64,000 nucleotides of DNA, taken from NCBI GenBank assembly GCA_019416685.1, contig DXWV01000101.1, forward strand, positions 1 to 64,000, given 5' to 3'. This DNA comes from Bacteroides sp. GTDB lineage: Bacteria > Bacteroidota > Bacteroidia > Bacteroidales > Bacteroidaceae. The stretch's first letter is position 1. The number at the start of each line of letters is the position of its first letter. The notes beneath the pieces were generated by a model that searched no databases, was not told the origin of the DNA, and saw only the letters and a program-made list of their open reading frames with translations. A program made the translations under genes and the position numbers. Below are positions 37,751 to 45,468 of the stretch, piece by piece.

Positions 37751-39484
37751 ATGAAGAAGTGGATATTAGGAGGGATAGGGCTCTGTATGTTTCTGCCTAT
37801 CCTGGCACAACAAATTCAAAAAGAGGGATATCTGGTAATGGACATGGTACATCACAACCCCGGAGATGCCATGACACAGAGCGTTTTCCGCAAGCCGGAG
37901 AAGTTAGCCTCTTTTGGCATGAATGGCATGGTCATCAATGAGTTTAAGTTCCCGCAATGTGCCGTCAGTTTCTCAAAATTCGACAAGCGTATTTTTCCGA
38001 AAGGATCAGAAGAAAAAGCATGGATCGAAACACTGACAAAAGAAATCAGAACACAGATCAAAGCGTGTCACGAGAACGGTTTACAAGCGTTCTATTTCAC
38101 TGATATCATTGTATTACCCCAAAAGTTAGTTGAGCTCTATGAAGACGAGATTTGCGACGAGGATGGAAAAATATCTTTCGAGAAACCTAAAACTTGGGAG
38201 ATTCACCGGATCATGCTGAAAGAATTATTCGAGCGTTTCCCGGAGATGGATGGATTGGTGATCCGTACCGGAGAGACTTATACCCACAACATTCCGTATC
38301 ACATAGGAAACGGCCCGGTAGACTATAAAAACAGATATGATAAAAGTATTGAGATACATGCCCGGCTAATGAATCTGCTCAGAGAAGAGGTATGTGTAAA
38401 AAGAAATAAGAAAATTATATACCGGACGTGGGATTTTGGTTTCTTCCATGTCCGCCCTGATTATTACTTAGCCGTTACCGAACAAGTAGAACCACATCCC
38501 AATCTCTATATGGCTATCAAGCACACCAATGGAGACTACTTCCGGACTTTCCACTTCAACAAAACGATCACACTGGGCAAGCACAAACAAGTAGTGGAGG
38601 TACAATGCCAGCGTGAGTATGAAGGAAAAGGAGCTTATCCGAACTATGTGGCAAATGCCGTAATCAATGGCTTTGAAGAGACAAAGCAGGATGCTTCTCC
38701 CCGTTGCCTGAACGATGTGAAAGATAATCCATTGTTCTATGGCGTATGGACCTGGTCGAGAGGTGGAGGCTGGTACGGTCCTTACATCTCTAATGAACTT
38801 TGGTGTGACCTCAATACCTACGTGATGAGCCAATGGGCCCTGAATCCTAACCGCACAGAAGAAGATATTTTCAATGAATATGCACTGAAAATTGGCATAT
38901 CCCAAGAGACTCTCCCATTCTTCCGCCGCCTGTGTATGCTGACCCCCGATGCTATTATCCGGGGAAGAGGTTCACTCCTGCACTCCGTCAATGTGACCTG
39001 GACACGCGACCATTATTTAGGAGGAATCAACCAGCTAAAAAGAATCTTTGATGAAATCTTAAAGAAAAACATGGTAGACGAGTCATTGTACGAAATGAAA
39101 CTTTCCGTAGCACTTTGGGAAGATATAGTAGAATTATCCGAAAAGATACAATGTAACGACAAAGCCACCGAACAGTATATCAAAACTTCTTCTCTATACG
39201 GACTCTGGCTTCACAGAATTATGGAACAAGGCTGGATTATCATGCTTAAAGGATACCAGGGCGACCAAACCGGTATATATGATAAAACAGCAATTAAACT
39301 CGCACTCGAAAAATACGATCACTCATGGAATGAGTATCGCCAACTGAAAGAAAATAACGGGGATTGTGCCACACTCTATTATGATCAGCACGTTAAATTC
39401 AATGTGGGTGGTGATCGTACTAAAATCGGATTTGTAGATGGTATGGGAGCAACCGTTAACAAGTATCGTGTGATAGCAGAATGA
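37751..39484 (+). CDS. Secreted TIM-barrel-like hydrolase of uncertain family
   Basis: 577 residues with a signal peptide (about 1-20, FLPILAQ). Segments such as FGMNGMVINEFKFP, GLQAFYFTDIIVLP, MDGLVIRTGETY, KIIYRTWDFGFFH, LYMAIKHTNGDYF and FYGVWTWSRGGGWYGPYISNELWCDLNTY look like successive strands of a TIM barrel. The last is reminiscent of alpha-glucuronidase-like GH67 proteins. The acidic residues in RTGETY and the Glu in SNELW are candidates for catalysis. The family could not be fixed by eye. It closes the operon, 31 bases after GH92, and with GH105 would suit a glycan that carries both uronic acid and mannose. Confidence 0.65.
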   Translation: MKKWILGGIGLCMFLPILAQQIQKEGYLVMDMVHHNPGDAMTQSVFRKPEKLASFGMNGMVINEFKFPQCAVSFSKFDKRIFPKGSEEKAWIETLTKEIRTQIKACHENGLQAFYFTDIIVLPQKLVELYEDEICDEDGKISFEKPKTWEIHRIMLKELFERFPEMDGLVIRTGETYTHNIPYHIGNGPVDYKNRYDKSIEIHARLMNLLREEVCVKRNKKIIYRTWDFGFFHVRPDYYLAVTEQVEPHPNLYMAIKHTNGDYFRTFHFNKTITLGKHKQVVEVQCQREYEGKGAYPNYVANAVINGFEETKQDASPRCLNDVKDNPLFYGVWTWSRGGGWYGPYISNELWCDLNTYVMSQWALNPNRTEEDIFNEYALKIGISQETLPFFRRLCMLTPDAIIRGRGSLLHSVNVTWTRDHYLGGINQLKRIFDEILKKNMVDESLYEMKLSVALWEDIVELSEKIQCNDKATEQYIKTSSLYGLWLHRIMEQGWIIMLKGYQGDQTGIYDKTAIKLALEKYDHSWNEYRQLKENNGDCATLYYDQHVKFNVGGDRTKIGFVDGMGATVNKYRVIAE

Positions 39485-39580
39485 ATTGCCTGTTACCTCA
39501 TCTATTAATGATTAGAAAGACGGGGCACTTCCGTTAACTGACCTAACGAAAAAATAATTTTATGAAAATAAGCGCTTTTA

Positions 39581-39615
39581 TTTGTTGTATGATTGAACAA
39601 CATTCTGTATCTTTG
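39581..39615 (+). promoter_or_regulatory. Promoter of the toxin-antitoxin operon
   Basis: TTTG at 39581-39584 and TATCTTTG at 39608-39615 match the -33 and -7 boxes, with a 23-base spacer. The ATG of the toxin starts only five bases after the -7 box. Confidence 0.55.
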
Positions 39616-39619
39616 TGTT

Positions 39620-39952
39620 ATGGAAATTGAACGTAAAATACGAACATACGGAGGGTATTTTGAAGCATTTATGGAAACCTTGACTGAAAAAGAGCAGGAT
39701 AAGGTACAATACGGATTGCTTCTCCTCAAAACTCAAGAAAGACTATCAGCTAAGTTTGTGAAGATAGTTAGAGAGGGTATATTTGAATTACGGACAGAAT
39801 ATAATGGTAATATTTACCGTGTGTTTTTCATCTTTGATGATGGTAATATAGTCGTTTTATTTAATGGTTTCCTGAAAAAAACACAGAAAACTCCCGATAG
39901 TGAAATAGAAAAAGCAATAAAAATAAAGGAGGCATATTATGCAGACAAATAA
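39620..39952 (+). CDS. higB: HigB/RelE-type toxin (Gp49-like family)
   Basis: 110 residues from ATG 39620; a longer in-frame start at 39593 lies before the promoter -7 box and is rejected. The sequence fits the phage-derived Gp49-like/HigB group of RelE-fold toxins: central LKTQERLSAKFVKIVREGIFELRTEYNG, then YRVFFIFDDGNIVVLFNGFLKKTQKTP, and a C-terminal helix with KAIKIKEAYY. These toxins cut mRNA at the ribosome. The antitoxin gene overlaps its 3' end by 14 bases, with toxin first as in higBA. The system is between the PUL and the prophage and could belong to either. Confidence 0.85.
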   Translation: MEIERKIRTYGGYFEAFMETLTEKEQDKVQYGLLLLKTQERLSAKFVKIVREGIFELRTEYNGNIYRVFFIFDDGNIVVLFNGFLKKTQKTPDSEIEKAIKIKEAYYADK

Positions 39953-40241
39953 TCATCAAATAGTAGATTATGATGCTGTGCTTGATGCGAAATTTGGCGC
40001 AAAAGGAACGGCACAGCGTACGGAGGCAGAAGAAAAGGCTTATGCCTTTTATACTGGACAAATAATTGAGGATGCCCGAAAGAAAGCCAAAATAAGCCAA
40101 GCTGAACTTGCTCGAAGAATAGGCTCTGACCGCTCATATATTTCACGCGTAGAAAAAGGGCAAACAGAACCTAGAGTATCAACCTTTTATCGTATTATGA
40201 ATGCGTTAGGGTGCAGAATTGAATTTTCAATGATGCTATAA
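39939..40241 (+). CDS. higA: HigA-type antitoxin with XRE helix-turn-helix
   Basis: 100 residues. About 40 N-terminal residues that probably wrap the toxin are followed by an XRE-type helix-turn-helix (about 45-95): ARKKAKISQAELARRIGSDRSYISRVEKGQTEP. It neutralises HigB and normally represses its own promoter. An AAGGAGG ribosome site lies 9 bases upstream, within the toxin gene. It is the last plus-strand gene before the prophage. Confidence 0.88.
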   Translation: MQTNNHQIVDYDAVLDAKFGAKGTAQRTEAEEKAYAFYTGQIIEDARKKAKISQAELARRIGSDRSYISRVEKGQTEPRVSTFYRIMNALGCRIEFSMML

Positions 40242-40336
40242 AATTAGGGGGTTCATTGCTGCAACCCTTCTTTAATAACAGCATTTTAAATTAACACTAT
40301 TAACAAAGTTTCTTAACTACCATTTTTAAGCATACA

Positions 40337-40419
40337 AAAGTACGTACTTTATACCTATAAAAGTACGTACTTTGGGTATATAAAGAATACTAATTAACAC
40401 ACAGTTAAATACGTACTTT
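40337..40419. repeat. Cluster of three palindromes with core TACGTACTTT
   Basis: AAAGTACGTACTTT occurs perfectly at 40337-40350 and 40360-40373, centres 23 bases apart. A slightly changed copy, AAATACGTACTTT, is at 40407-40419. Each perfect copy is its own reverse complement. They lie between convergent genes (higA and the gene ending at 40435). Confidence 0.8.
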
Positions 40420-40434
40420 TATAATCACTGCTTC

Positions 40435-40773
40435 TTATTGTTTACTAATCAGTTTAAAAACTATATAACCCATAACTATCGCAATTACCCTACCCAAGAA
40501 CTCAGAAAGTGTAGACAAAGTATCATTAAAATAACAAATTCTTATCAATATATCTATAATTGATCCACCAAACAAAATGGAAATAAACAAATGACAAGGT
40601 TTAACCTGACTACAAAACTTACTCAGAATGATAGTGGTAAATGCCTGAAAAACCACACAAGAAACGATTGTTACAGTACCTATTCCCACCATCACCAAAG
40701 GACTAATAGCTATGAAAAGTAATATAGATACAAGACATACACAAACAAGGATTTTTATTCTTCTACTATGCAT
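40435..40773 (-). CDS. Small membrane protein of unknown function
   Basis: 112 residues with three to four hydrophobic segments (about 8-28, 30-50, 62-80 and 90-108) and several Cys residues (CVCLV, SCVV, CSQVKPC, CYF). No family is recognised. It may be the leftmost prophage gene, such as a holin-like or superinfection-exclusion protein, or a chromosomal remnant. It is separated by about 280 AT-rich bases from the spanin-like gene, which suggests its own control. Coding status rests mainly on the clean ORF with regular membrane segments. Confidence 0.5.
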   Translation of the reverse strand: MHSRRIKILVCVCLVSILLFIAISPLVMVGIGTVTIVSCVVFQAFTTIILSKFCSQVKPCHLFISILFGGSIIDILIRICYFNDTLSTLSEFLGRVIAIVMGYIVFKLISKQ

Positions 40774-41056
40774 AAGTTTAATTAAAAATATTAATAATTT
40801 AAACCTAAATATTTAAATATGATTTATCACATACAAACTATATTAGATTATTCTATAGATATAAGTATCATTATAAGCATGGTACAAATATAAAGACGAT
40901 TAATTATATAGATATGTCGAATTTCGCCATTTATGTATTAATAATTCTATATTGTATTTTGACAAAAATCAAACGAACTAGACAAGTTATAAATAAAGAT
41001 ATACTATATTCCGAATAATCAGAATTTAATTGATCATATCAACCGTTGGGGAAAGG

Positions 41057-41467
41057 TTATTTATACCGCCGCCTCAACCGATATATCAGCCAACCGGCCA
41101 TAATCAAAGCAAGTCCGATTACAGTACCAAAGGCCCACCCCCCGAGCTCCATTTTAATAGACTCCCAACGAGATAACTGCTTCTCGATGGGATAAGGTAC
41201 ACAAATACTATCCGTCCGATTGATATAAGTTGTATCATATACAAGTTTATTTCTATATTCAATATGCCAGCGGTCACGAAAAACAGTATCCCCTTTCATA
41301 AACATAAAAATACTATCATGTACGTGGATAGAATCACGTAACCAGCGATCGCGATATTCTGTATTTATCTTGACCGTTTCTACCGGAACATATTTAATAC
41401 TACTGCAAGATACCAACCATGCCCCGATGGATAGGAGCATGGTCAGTATGTAAATAAACCGTTTCAT
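41057..41467 (-). CDS. Candidate unimolecular spanin (lysis lipoprotein with C-terminal membrane helix)
   Basis: 136 residues. The N-terminus is a lipoprotein signal, ending LVSC with Cys21. A charged, Asp/Arg-rich middle (about 22-105) with repeated RDRW and RDSIHVHDSI segments looks beta-rich. A C-terminal membrane helix follows (about 108-130, WAFGTVIGLALIMAGWLIY) with a basic RLRRRYK tail. Outer-membrane lipid anchor plus inner-membrane C-terminal helix is the layout of a u-spanin, which fuses the two membranes at the last step of phage lysis. Its ATG overlaps the stop of the amidase gene by four bases (ATGA), so it belongs to the lysis cassette. Function is inferred from topology and position, not from family similarity. 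Confidence 0.7.
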   Translation of the reverse strand: MKRFIYILTMLLSIGAWLVSCSSIKYVPVETVKINTEYRDRWLRDSIHVHDSIFMFMKGDTVFRDRWHIEYRNKLVYDTTYINRTDSICVPYPIEKQLSRWESIKMELGGWAFGTVIGLALIMAGWLIYRLRRRYK

Positions 41468-41958
41468 GGTTTCACAATTGTGTTACGCAAAAAGTTATTA
41501 AACTCGCTTCGCACATCGAAGCACGGGCAGCTTTTGATATATTCTCCCGGTTCAACTTCACCACTTTCATCAATGTCAGGAGAGGTATCGCGATGTCCAA
41601 GCAACTCAATGATATCATATTCTTTACACAACTTTGCAACCAGATCACGAAGAGAGTTCTTCTGCGCTTCTGTTCGGGTATCTACCGGACGTCCATTCGC
41701 ATTTAGCCCGCCAATGTAGCAGATACCAATACTGTGTTTGTTGTAGGACACCCCGGAGAATCCTTTCGTATTGCAGTGTGCACCATCAACAGAGAGTGGG
41801 CGACCGTTCTCTACAGTACCATCAAGATCAATTACAAAGTTATAGCCGATCCGGGTGAACCCTCTTTGTTTGTGCATACGGTCAATGTCCTTCGCACGTA
41901 AATCCAATCCGGTACGTGTGGCCGAACAGTGGATAATGATAGAATCTATTTTATTCAT
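41464..41958 (-). CDS. Phage endolysin, N-acetylmuramoyl-L-alanine amidase (amidase_2)
   Basis: 164 residues from the ATG at 41958, which has an AAAGGAG ribosome site 7 bases upstream; the longer in-frame start overlaps the previous gene. The zinc amidase set is visible: His10 in IIIHCSAT, Tyr39 in RIGYNFVI, His122 in LLGHRDTSPD and Cys144 in KSCPCFDV, as in T7 lysozyme. It cuts the amide bond between N-acetylmuramic acid and the peptide in the cell wall. No signal peptide is seen, so a holin is needed for export. It is flanked by the coiled-coil membrane protein and the spanin candidate. Confidence 0.92.
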   Translation of the reverse strand: MNKIDSIIIHCSATRTGLDLRAKDIDRMHKQRGFTRIGYNFVIDLDGTVENGRPLSVDGAHCNTKGFSGVSYNKHSIGICYIGGLNANGRPVDTRTEAQKNSLRDLVAKLCKEYDIIELLGHRDTSPDIDESGEVEPGEYIKSCPCFDVRSEFNNFLRNTIVKP

Positions 41959-41974
41959 TTTTTCAACTCCTTTA

Positions 41975-42346
41975 TTAATAATCACTTGGGGGTTTCCGGT
42001 TAGCACAACCCCGCATATCACACTTTTTTATCTCAGCTTCTTTTAATTGAAGTTCTAACTCATAAATCTTTTTTATGTGCTCTAAGTTGTCAGCACGGAG
42101 TTTGTTATTCTCTGAATAAAGAAAATCAACCTTACCGTCCCTGATTGTCATTCTTGCATCTGCCTTATCCAACTGCCCAGATAAGTTTGATATAACACTT
42201 AAAAGGTTTTGTATCTCCGCTGCATCCGCAGAAGCATCTTCTTTACGCGCATTGGTTTTTCGGTTAACGTAGGAGTTTACTATCCATTTTATGGCTTCTA
42301 AGCCTCCCAATGCACCGATAATTGTTAGCCAGTCACTTAATCCCAT
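41975..42346 (-). CDS. Phage membrane protein with coiled coil, possible holin-like lysis protein
   Basis: 123 residues. A hydrophobic N-terminal segment (about 3-25, LSDWLTIIGALGGLEAIKWIV) is followed by a long Lys/Glu/Leu-rich coiled coil (about 45-110, LDKADARMTIRDG to LELQLKEAEIKK). It ends in CDMRGCANRKPPSDY. Its place just before the amidase, with 16 bases between, fits a holin or an antiholin/Rz-type protein, but a single membrane segment with a long coiled coil is also usual for phage proteins of unknown role. The start is the first in-frame ATG. Confidence 0.6.
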   Translation of the reverse strand: MGLSDWLTIIGALGGLEAIKWIVNSYVNRKTNARKEDASADAAEIQNLLSVISNLSGQLDKADARMTIRDGKVDFLYSENNKLRADNLEHIKKIYELELQLKEAEIKKCDMRGCANRKPPSDY

Positions 42347-42389
42347 CTTTTTTTACTCAAATATTAATACAATATTTGCCGAATCCGAT

Positions 42390-45300
42390 TTAATTTAAAG
42401 ATCCTCCACTCAGATGTATCCATTTTATATTTTGTCTTTTAACAATGTCAGAATCATTCAAATTTCCCCTTTTAAACACGACACATTTTAACCGAACAAA
42501 GTCCTTCATTGCCATAAATATATTACCTTCCTTATCATCACTTAAACTACAAACATCTTTTACAACCAAAAACGAAAGTTCTGTTTGTGCCCTCACTATA
42601 TTGAGCTCTACACCATCATTAATGTATTCATATGGGAGTATTATAGCTACATTTTCTTTAGTTAAGCCATCTCCGAACATATAATTGAAACCATTCTCTC
42701 TTGAAATATTCAATATATATCCCGAACCATCTGAAAGAGGTGTAAAATACGACAAGTAGTTATCATCATTTATTTCTATAAATGGAGTAGCAATAGACCC
42801 TGTGAATATTCCGCTATCTGCCTCTACGCGTCCTTTAAACGCATACTTCTTATTTATAGGATCAAGTTCAAATACGATTTCATTATCCACCAACGCAAAA
42901 ATTCCAGTACGCTTTACCCCATCAATCGTGATACACTCCTTTCCCTGCGCGATACCAGTCAGTAATACATTCCCTTCTGCATCAATTGTTTTAGTGCCTG
43001 AAAACATCTTCGGTGTTACAATATAGTCTTCACCCAATTCCGTTGCATAGCCATTCCATTTTTTCAACCAATCCGGAACATCTGCATCCAACCCCGGTTG
43101 TCCATCTTGCCCATCCACTAAAATAGGAATTGTTTCTTCATCAAGGATAATGGTTCTTTCTGAATTTTTAAGTAAAACTAATATGCTTGATGAATTACTA
43201 TCAGCCGATATAGTCAAAGTTCCAGAAGTAGAAGTAACAGGATCATCGTTCCTATCATTTCTAACCGAAATAAATACTTCACCATCAGCGCAAATAACAG
43301 GATCAGAAATACCCGTTTTTTTATATGCTTTAATCATGAGTGTATTCCCATTCTTGAAATCTCCATTCTTGTCTAACGAGAATAGAGAAGGAGAACATGC
43401 AAGATAATACACTGTCGCCGGAATACCATCTGCACCTGCACAGACCTTTGTTATTGTCATTACCGAAGTAGCTACTATAACTCCAGAAACGGAAGCTGTA
43501 AAAGTCGCTACTATAGGATCGAAACCAACCGGCATATTGGTCAGTTTGAATTCCATGCCATTACCGTTTGGAGTAAAAGTATAATGGGTAAAATCAAACT
43601 TAAAATTGACAGCATAAGTTGCATCATTCACCTCGGAAGTACCCCAAAATAGCTGTACGATACTCTTAGTCAATTCTTTCAAATCGGACAAACTGAGAAT
43701 GTTTCCATTTGAGTCACACGATACACTTGCATTGTCATTCGTTAAATCTAATTTATATATGCTGACACCTGGGTCACCTTTGCTTCCATCTCTCCCGTCC
43801 ACAAGTTCGGGAAGCTCTTTTTGGGAAACAAGGGAGTTTCCTTTCAATAGGCGTAATTTTATTCCATCACAAAAATATTGAGCAGACATTGTTTCATCAA
43901 TCAACCAAGGCGAATAACCTTCTCCAAAACCCTCAGCCATAGGTGTCAAATAATTAAGAGTGAGACCTTCAGCAGACATAGCAGCATCCGTAGTTATATC
44001 TATAAGTGTACTTCCGATAGTTTTTCTTACAGAATATTTCATAGACGATGGATATGAACTCCCATTCTTATTTGTATGCACTACAGATACAGGAGTTATG
44101 ATCTCATATATCACAGCGTCTTCTCCCGGAACGCCAACTTCTCCTGGAGAACCATTTTCCACAGTAACAACGGTCTTACTACATATGAATGTGTTACCTC
44201 GTTTCAAATAAAAAACAATTGGAAAACAATCATTGTGTGGGGTTACATAGCCACCCGGAGAAATACTAATGAAACCACTATCATCTCTCACCCAGCCTAA
44301 AGACAATCCATCAGCCTCAATGTCTTCAGCTGTCATTAATATAGATGTGGTTCCTACTGTTTTCTTCACGTTACAACATACATAGTTAGGTGTAAATAGC
44401 CCAGATGCATTCATTACAAAAATTTCCGTATCGAGAATCAATTCATATATTACGGCAGCTTCTCCCTTTAATCCCTCTTGTACATCGTCAGCAAGGTTGT
44501 CCCATGTAAGAGTAACTCCTGCTCCAAATCTAAGTTTGTCTTCTTTCGTATCATAGACAATTTTTCTTTTTCCAAGCGAGAAAGAACCATCCGGTCTAAA
44601 TTCATATATCAAACTTTTTGAATCATCATCCACACATTTTATCATTCCATTCTCACAATAGAACCCTTTAGCCCCATTACTTCCAGGGATATCACCACCA
44701 ATACGTGTCTTTAAGCATTTCGCAAACGATTTGGTTATAATACCGAATAAAATATCGATAGCAGGTTGTCCACCTTCATCAGCATGAATATAAACTGCAC
44801 TTTGTCGATTGGGTGCTTCTGAATTACCGAACTGTATAATTTCATCACCAACGTCTGGTGTAACCATGTTAGTGAGTGTTTTATCCACACATTCAGCATT
44901 ATTATTTTCTTTATCATAGCCAATACCACCACTAAATTCACTAACAGGAATAACAATTGTATCAACATCCTTTATCTTTCTAATTTCGCTAATCTCAACC
45001 CAATATCCCTTTAATGTACCGTTTTCCCAACTTTGACAACGAATAATGTCATGAGCTACAAAACTCATTTCATCTTCTACAGTCAAAAGCCATTCTCCTG
45101 CGGTTTCATCATAAATAGCAGTTGCAACTTTTCCTGATGCTTGCGTTATGCTAAGTGCACCTTTAACCGCACGGATCTTTTGGATGAGAAGCTCAAATAT
45201 AGTCATAGATTCACGCACAGTAATGCTATCAATCTCTAACTTATATTTTTCAAGTTTTTTACCTTCACTATCTTCTTCAGTTCGATAGTTCCAGATTTTC

Positions 45301-45440
45301 CAACCGTGCCCGGCAAAGCCGGACACAAAATCTTCTATATACTCCGGGATTAGCTTTCCCGCCTTATTCAATATTTGTTTTCCCGTAGCTTTTGCCGACG
45401 AGAGGAAACCGGATACTCCGGTTGATGATAATATAGCCAT
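42390..45440 (-). CDS. Phage tail fibre-like protein with four repeated modules
   Basis: 1016 residues from the ATG at 45440 (MAILSSTGVSGFLS); an ATG at 45485 is in frame and would overlap the previous gene by 17 bases. About 1-330 is a structural anchor part. Next come four modules of about 110-125 residues, each beginning with a short collagen-like G-x-y stretch and an AxIYxL-type strand (EGLKGEAAVIYEL, VGVPGEDAVIYEI, GSKGDPGVSIYKLD, GADGIPATVYYLA) and most ending VDG or ENG. The C-terminal about 170 residues form a tip domain. It is probably a trimeric side fibre or tip fibre that reaches the host surface. Family not recognised. Confidence 0.7.
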   Translation of the reverse strand: MAILSSTGVSGFLSSAKATGKQILNKAGKLIPEYIEDFVSGFAGHGWKIWNYRTEEDSEGKKLEKYKLEIDSITVRESMTIFELLIQKIRAVKGALSITQASGKVATAIYDETAGEWLLTVEDEMSFVAHDIIRCQSWENGTLKGYWVEISEIRKIKDVDTIVIPVSEFSGGIGYDKENNNAECVDKTLTNMVTPDVGDEIIQFGNSEAPNRQSAVYIHADEGGQPAIDILFGIITKSFAKCLKTRIGGDIPGSNGAKGFYCENGMIKCVDDDSKSLIYEFRPDGSFSLGKRKIVYDTKEDKLRFGAGVTLTWDNLADDVQEGLKGEAAVIYELILDTEIFVMNASGLFTPNYVCCNVKKTVGTTSILMTAEDIEADGLSLGWVRDDSGFISISPGGYVTPHNDCFPIVFYLKRGNTFICSKTVVTVENGSPGEVGVPGEDAVIYEIITPVSVVHTNKNGSSYPSSMKYSVRKTIGSTLIDITTDAAMSAEGLTLNYLTPMAEGFGEGYSPWLIDETMSAQYFCDGIKLRLLKGNSLVSQKELPELVDGRDGSKGDPGVSIYKLDLTNDNASVSCDSNGNILSLSDLKELTKSIVQLFWGTSEVNDATYAVNFKFDFTHYTFTPNGNGMEFKLTNMPVGFDPIVATFTASVSGVIVATSVMTITKVCAGADGIPATVYYLACSPSLFSLDKNGDFKNGNTLMIKAYKKTGISDPVICADGEVFISVRNDRNDDPVTSTSGTLTISADSNSSSILVLLKNSERTIILDEETIPILVDGQDGQPGLDADVPDWLKKWNGYATELGEDYIVTPKMFSGTKTIDAEGNVLLTGIAQGKECITIDGVKRTGIFALVDNEIVFELDPINKKYAFKGRVEADSGIFTGSIATPFIEINDDNYLSYFTPLSDGSGYILNISRENGFNYMFGDGLTKENVAIILPYEYINDGVELNIVRAQTELSFLVVKDVCSLSDDKEGNIFMAMKDFVRLKCVVFKRGNLNDSDIVKRQNIKWIHLSGGSLN

Positions 45441-45468
45441 AGTCAATATTTTTATTATTTTAAAGAAA

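Noticed and set aside
40242..41056. Prophage attachment site or integrase
   Set aside because: No integrase, tRNA or clear direct repeat is visible here, and the other end of the prophage is outside the window.
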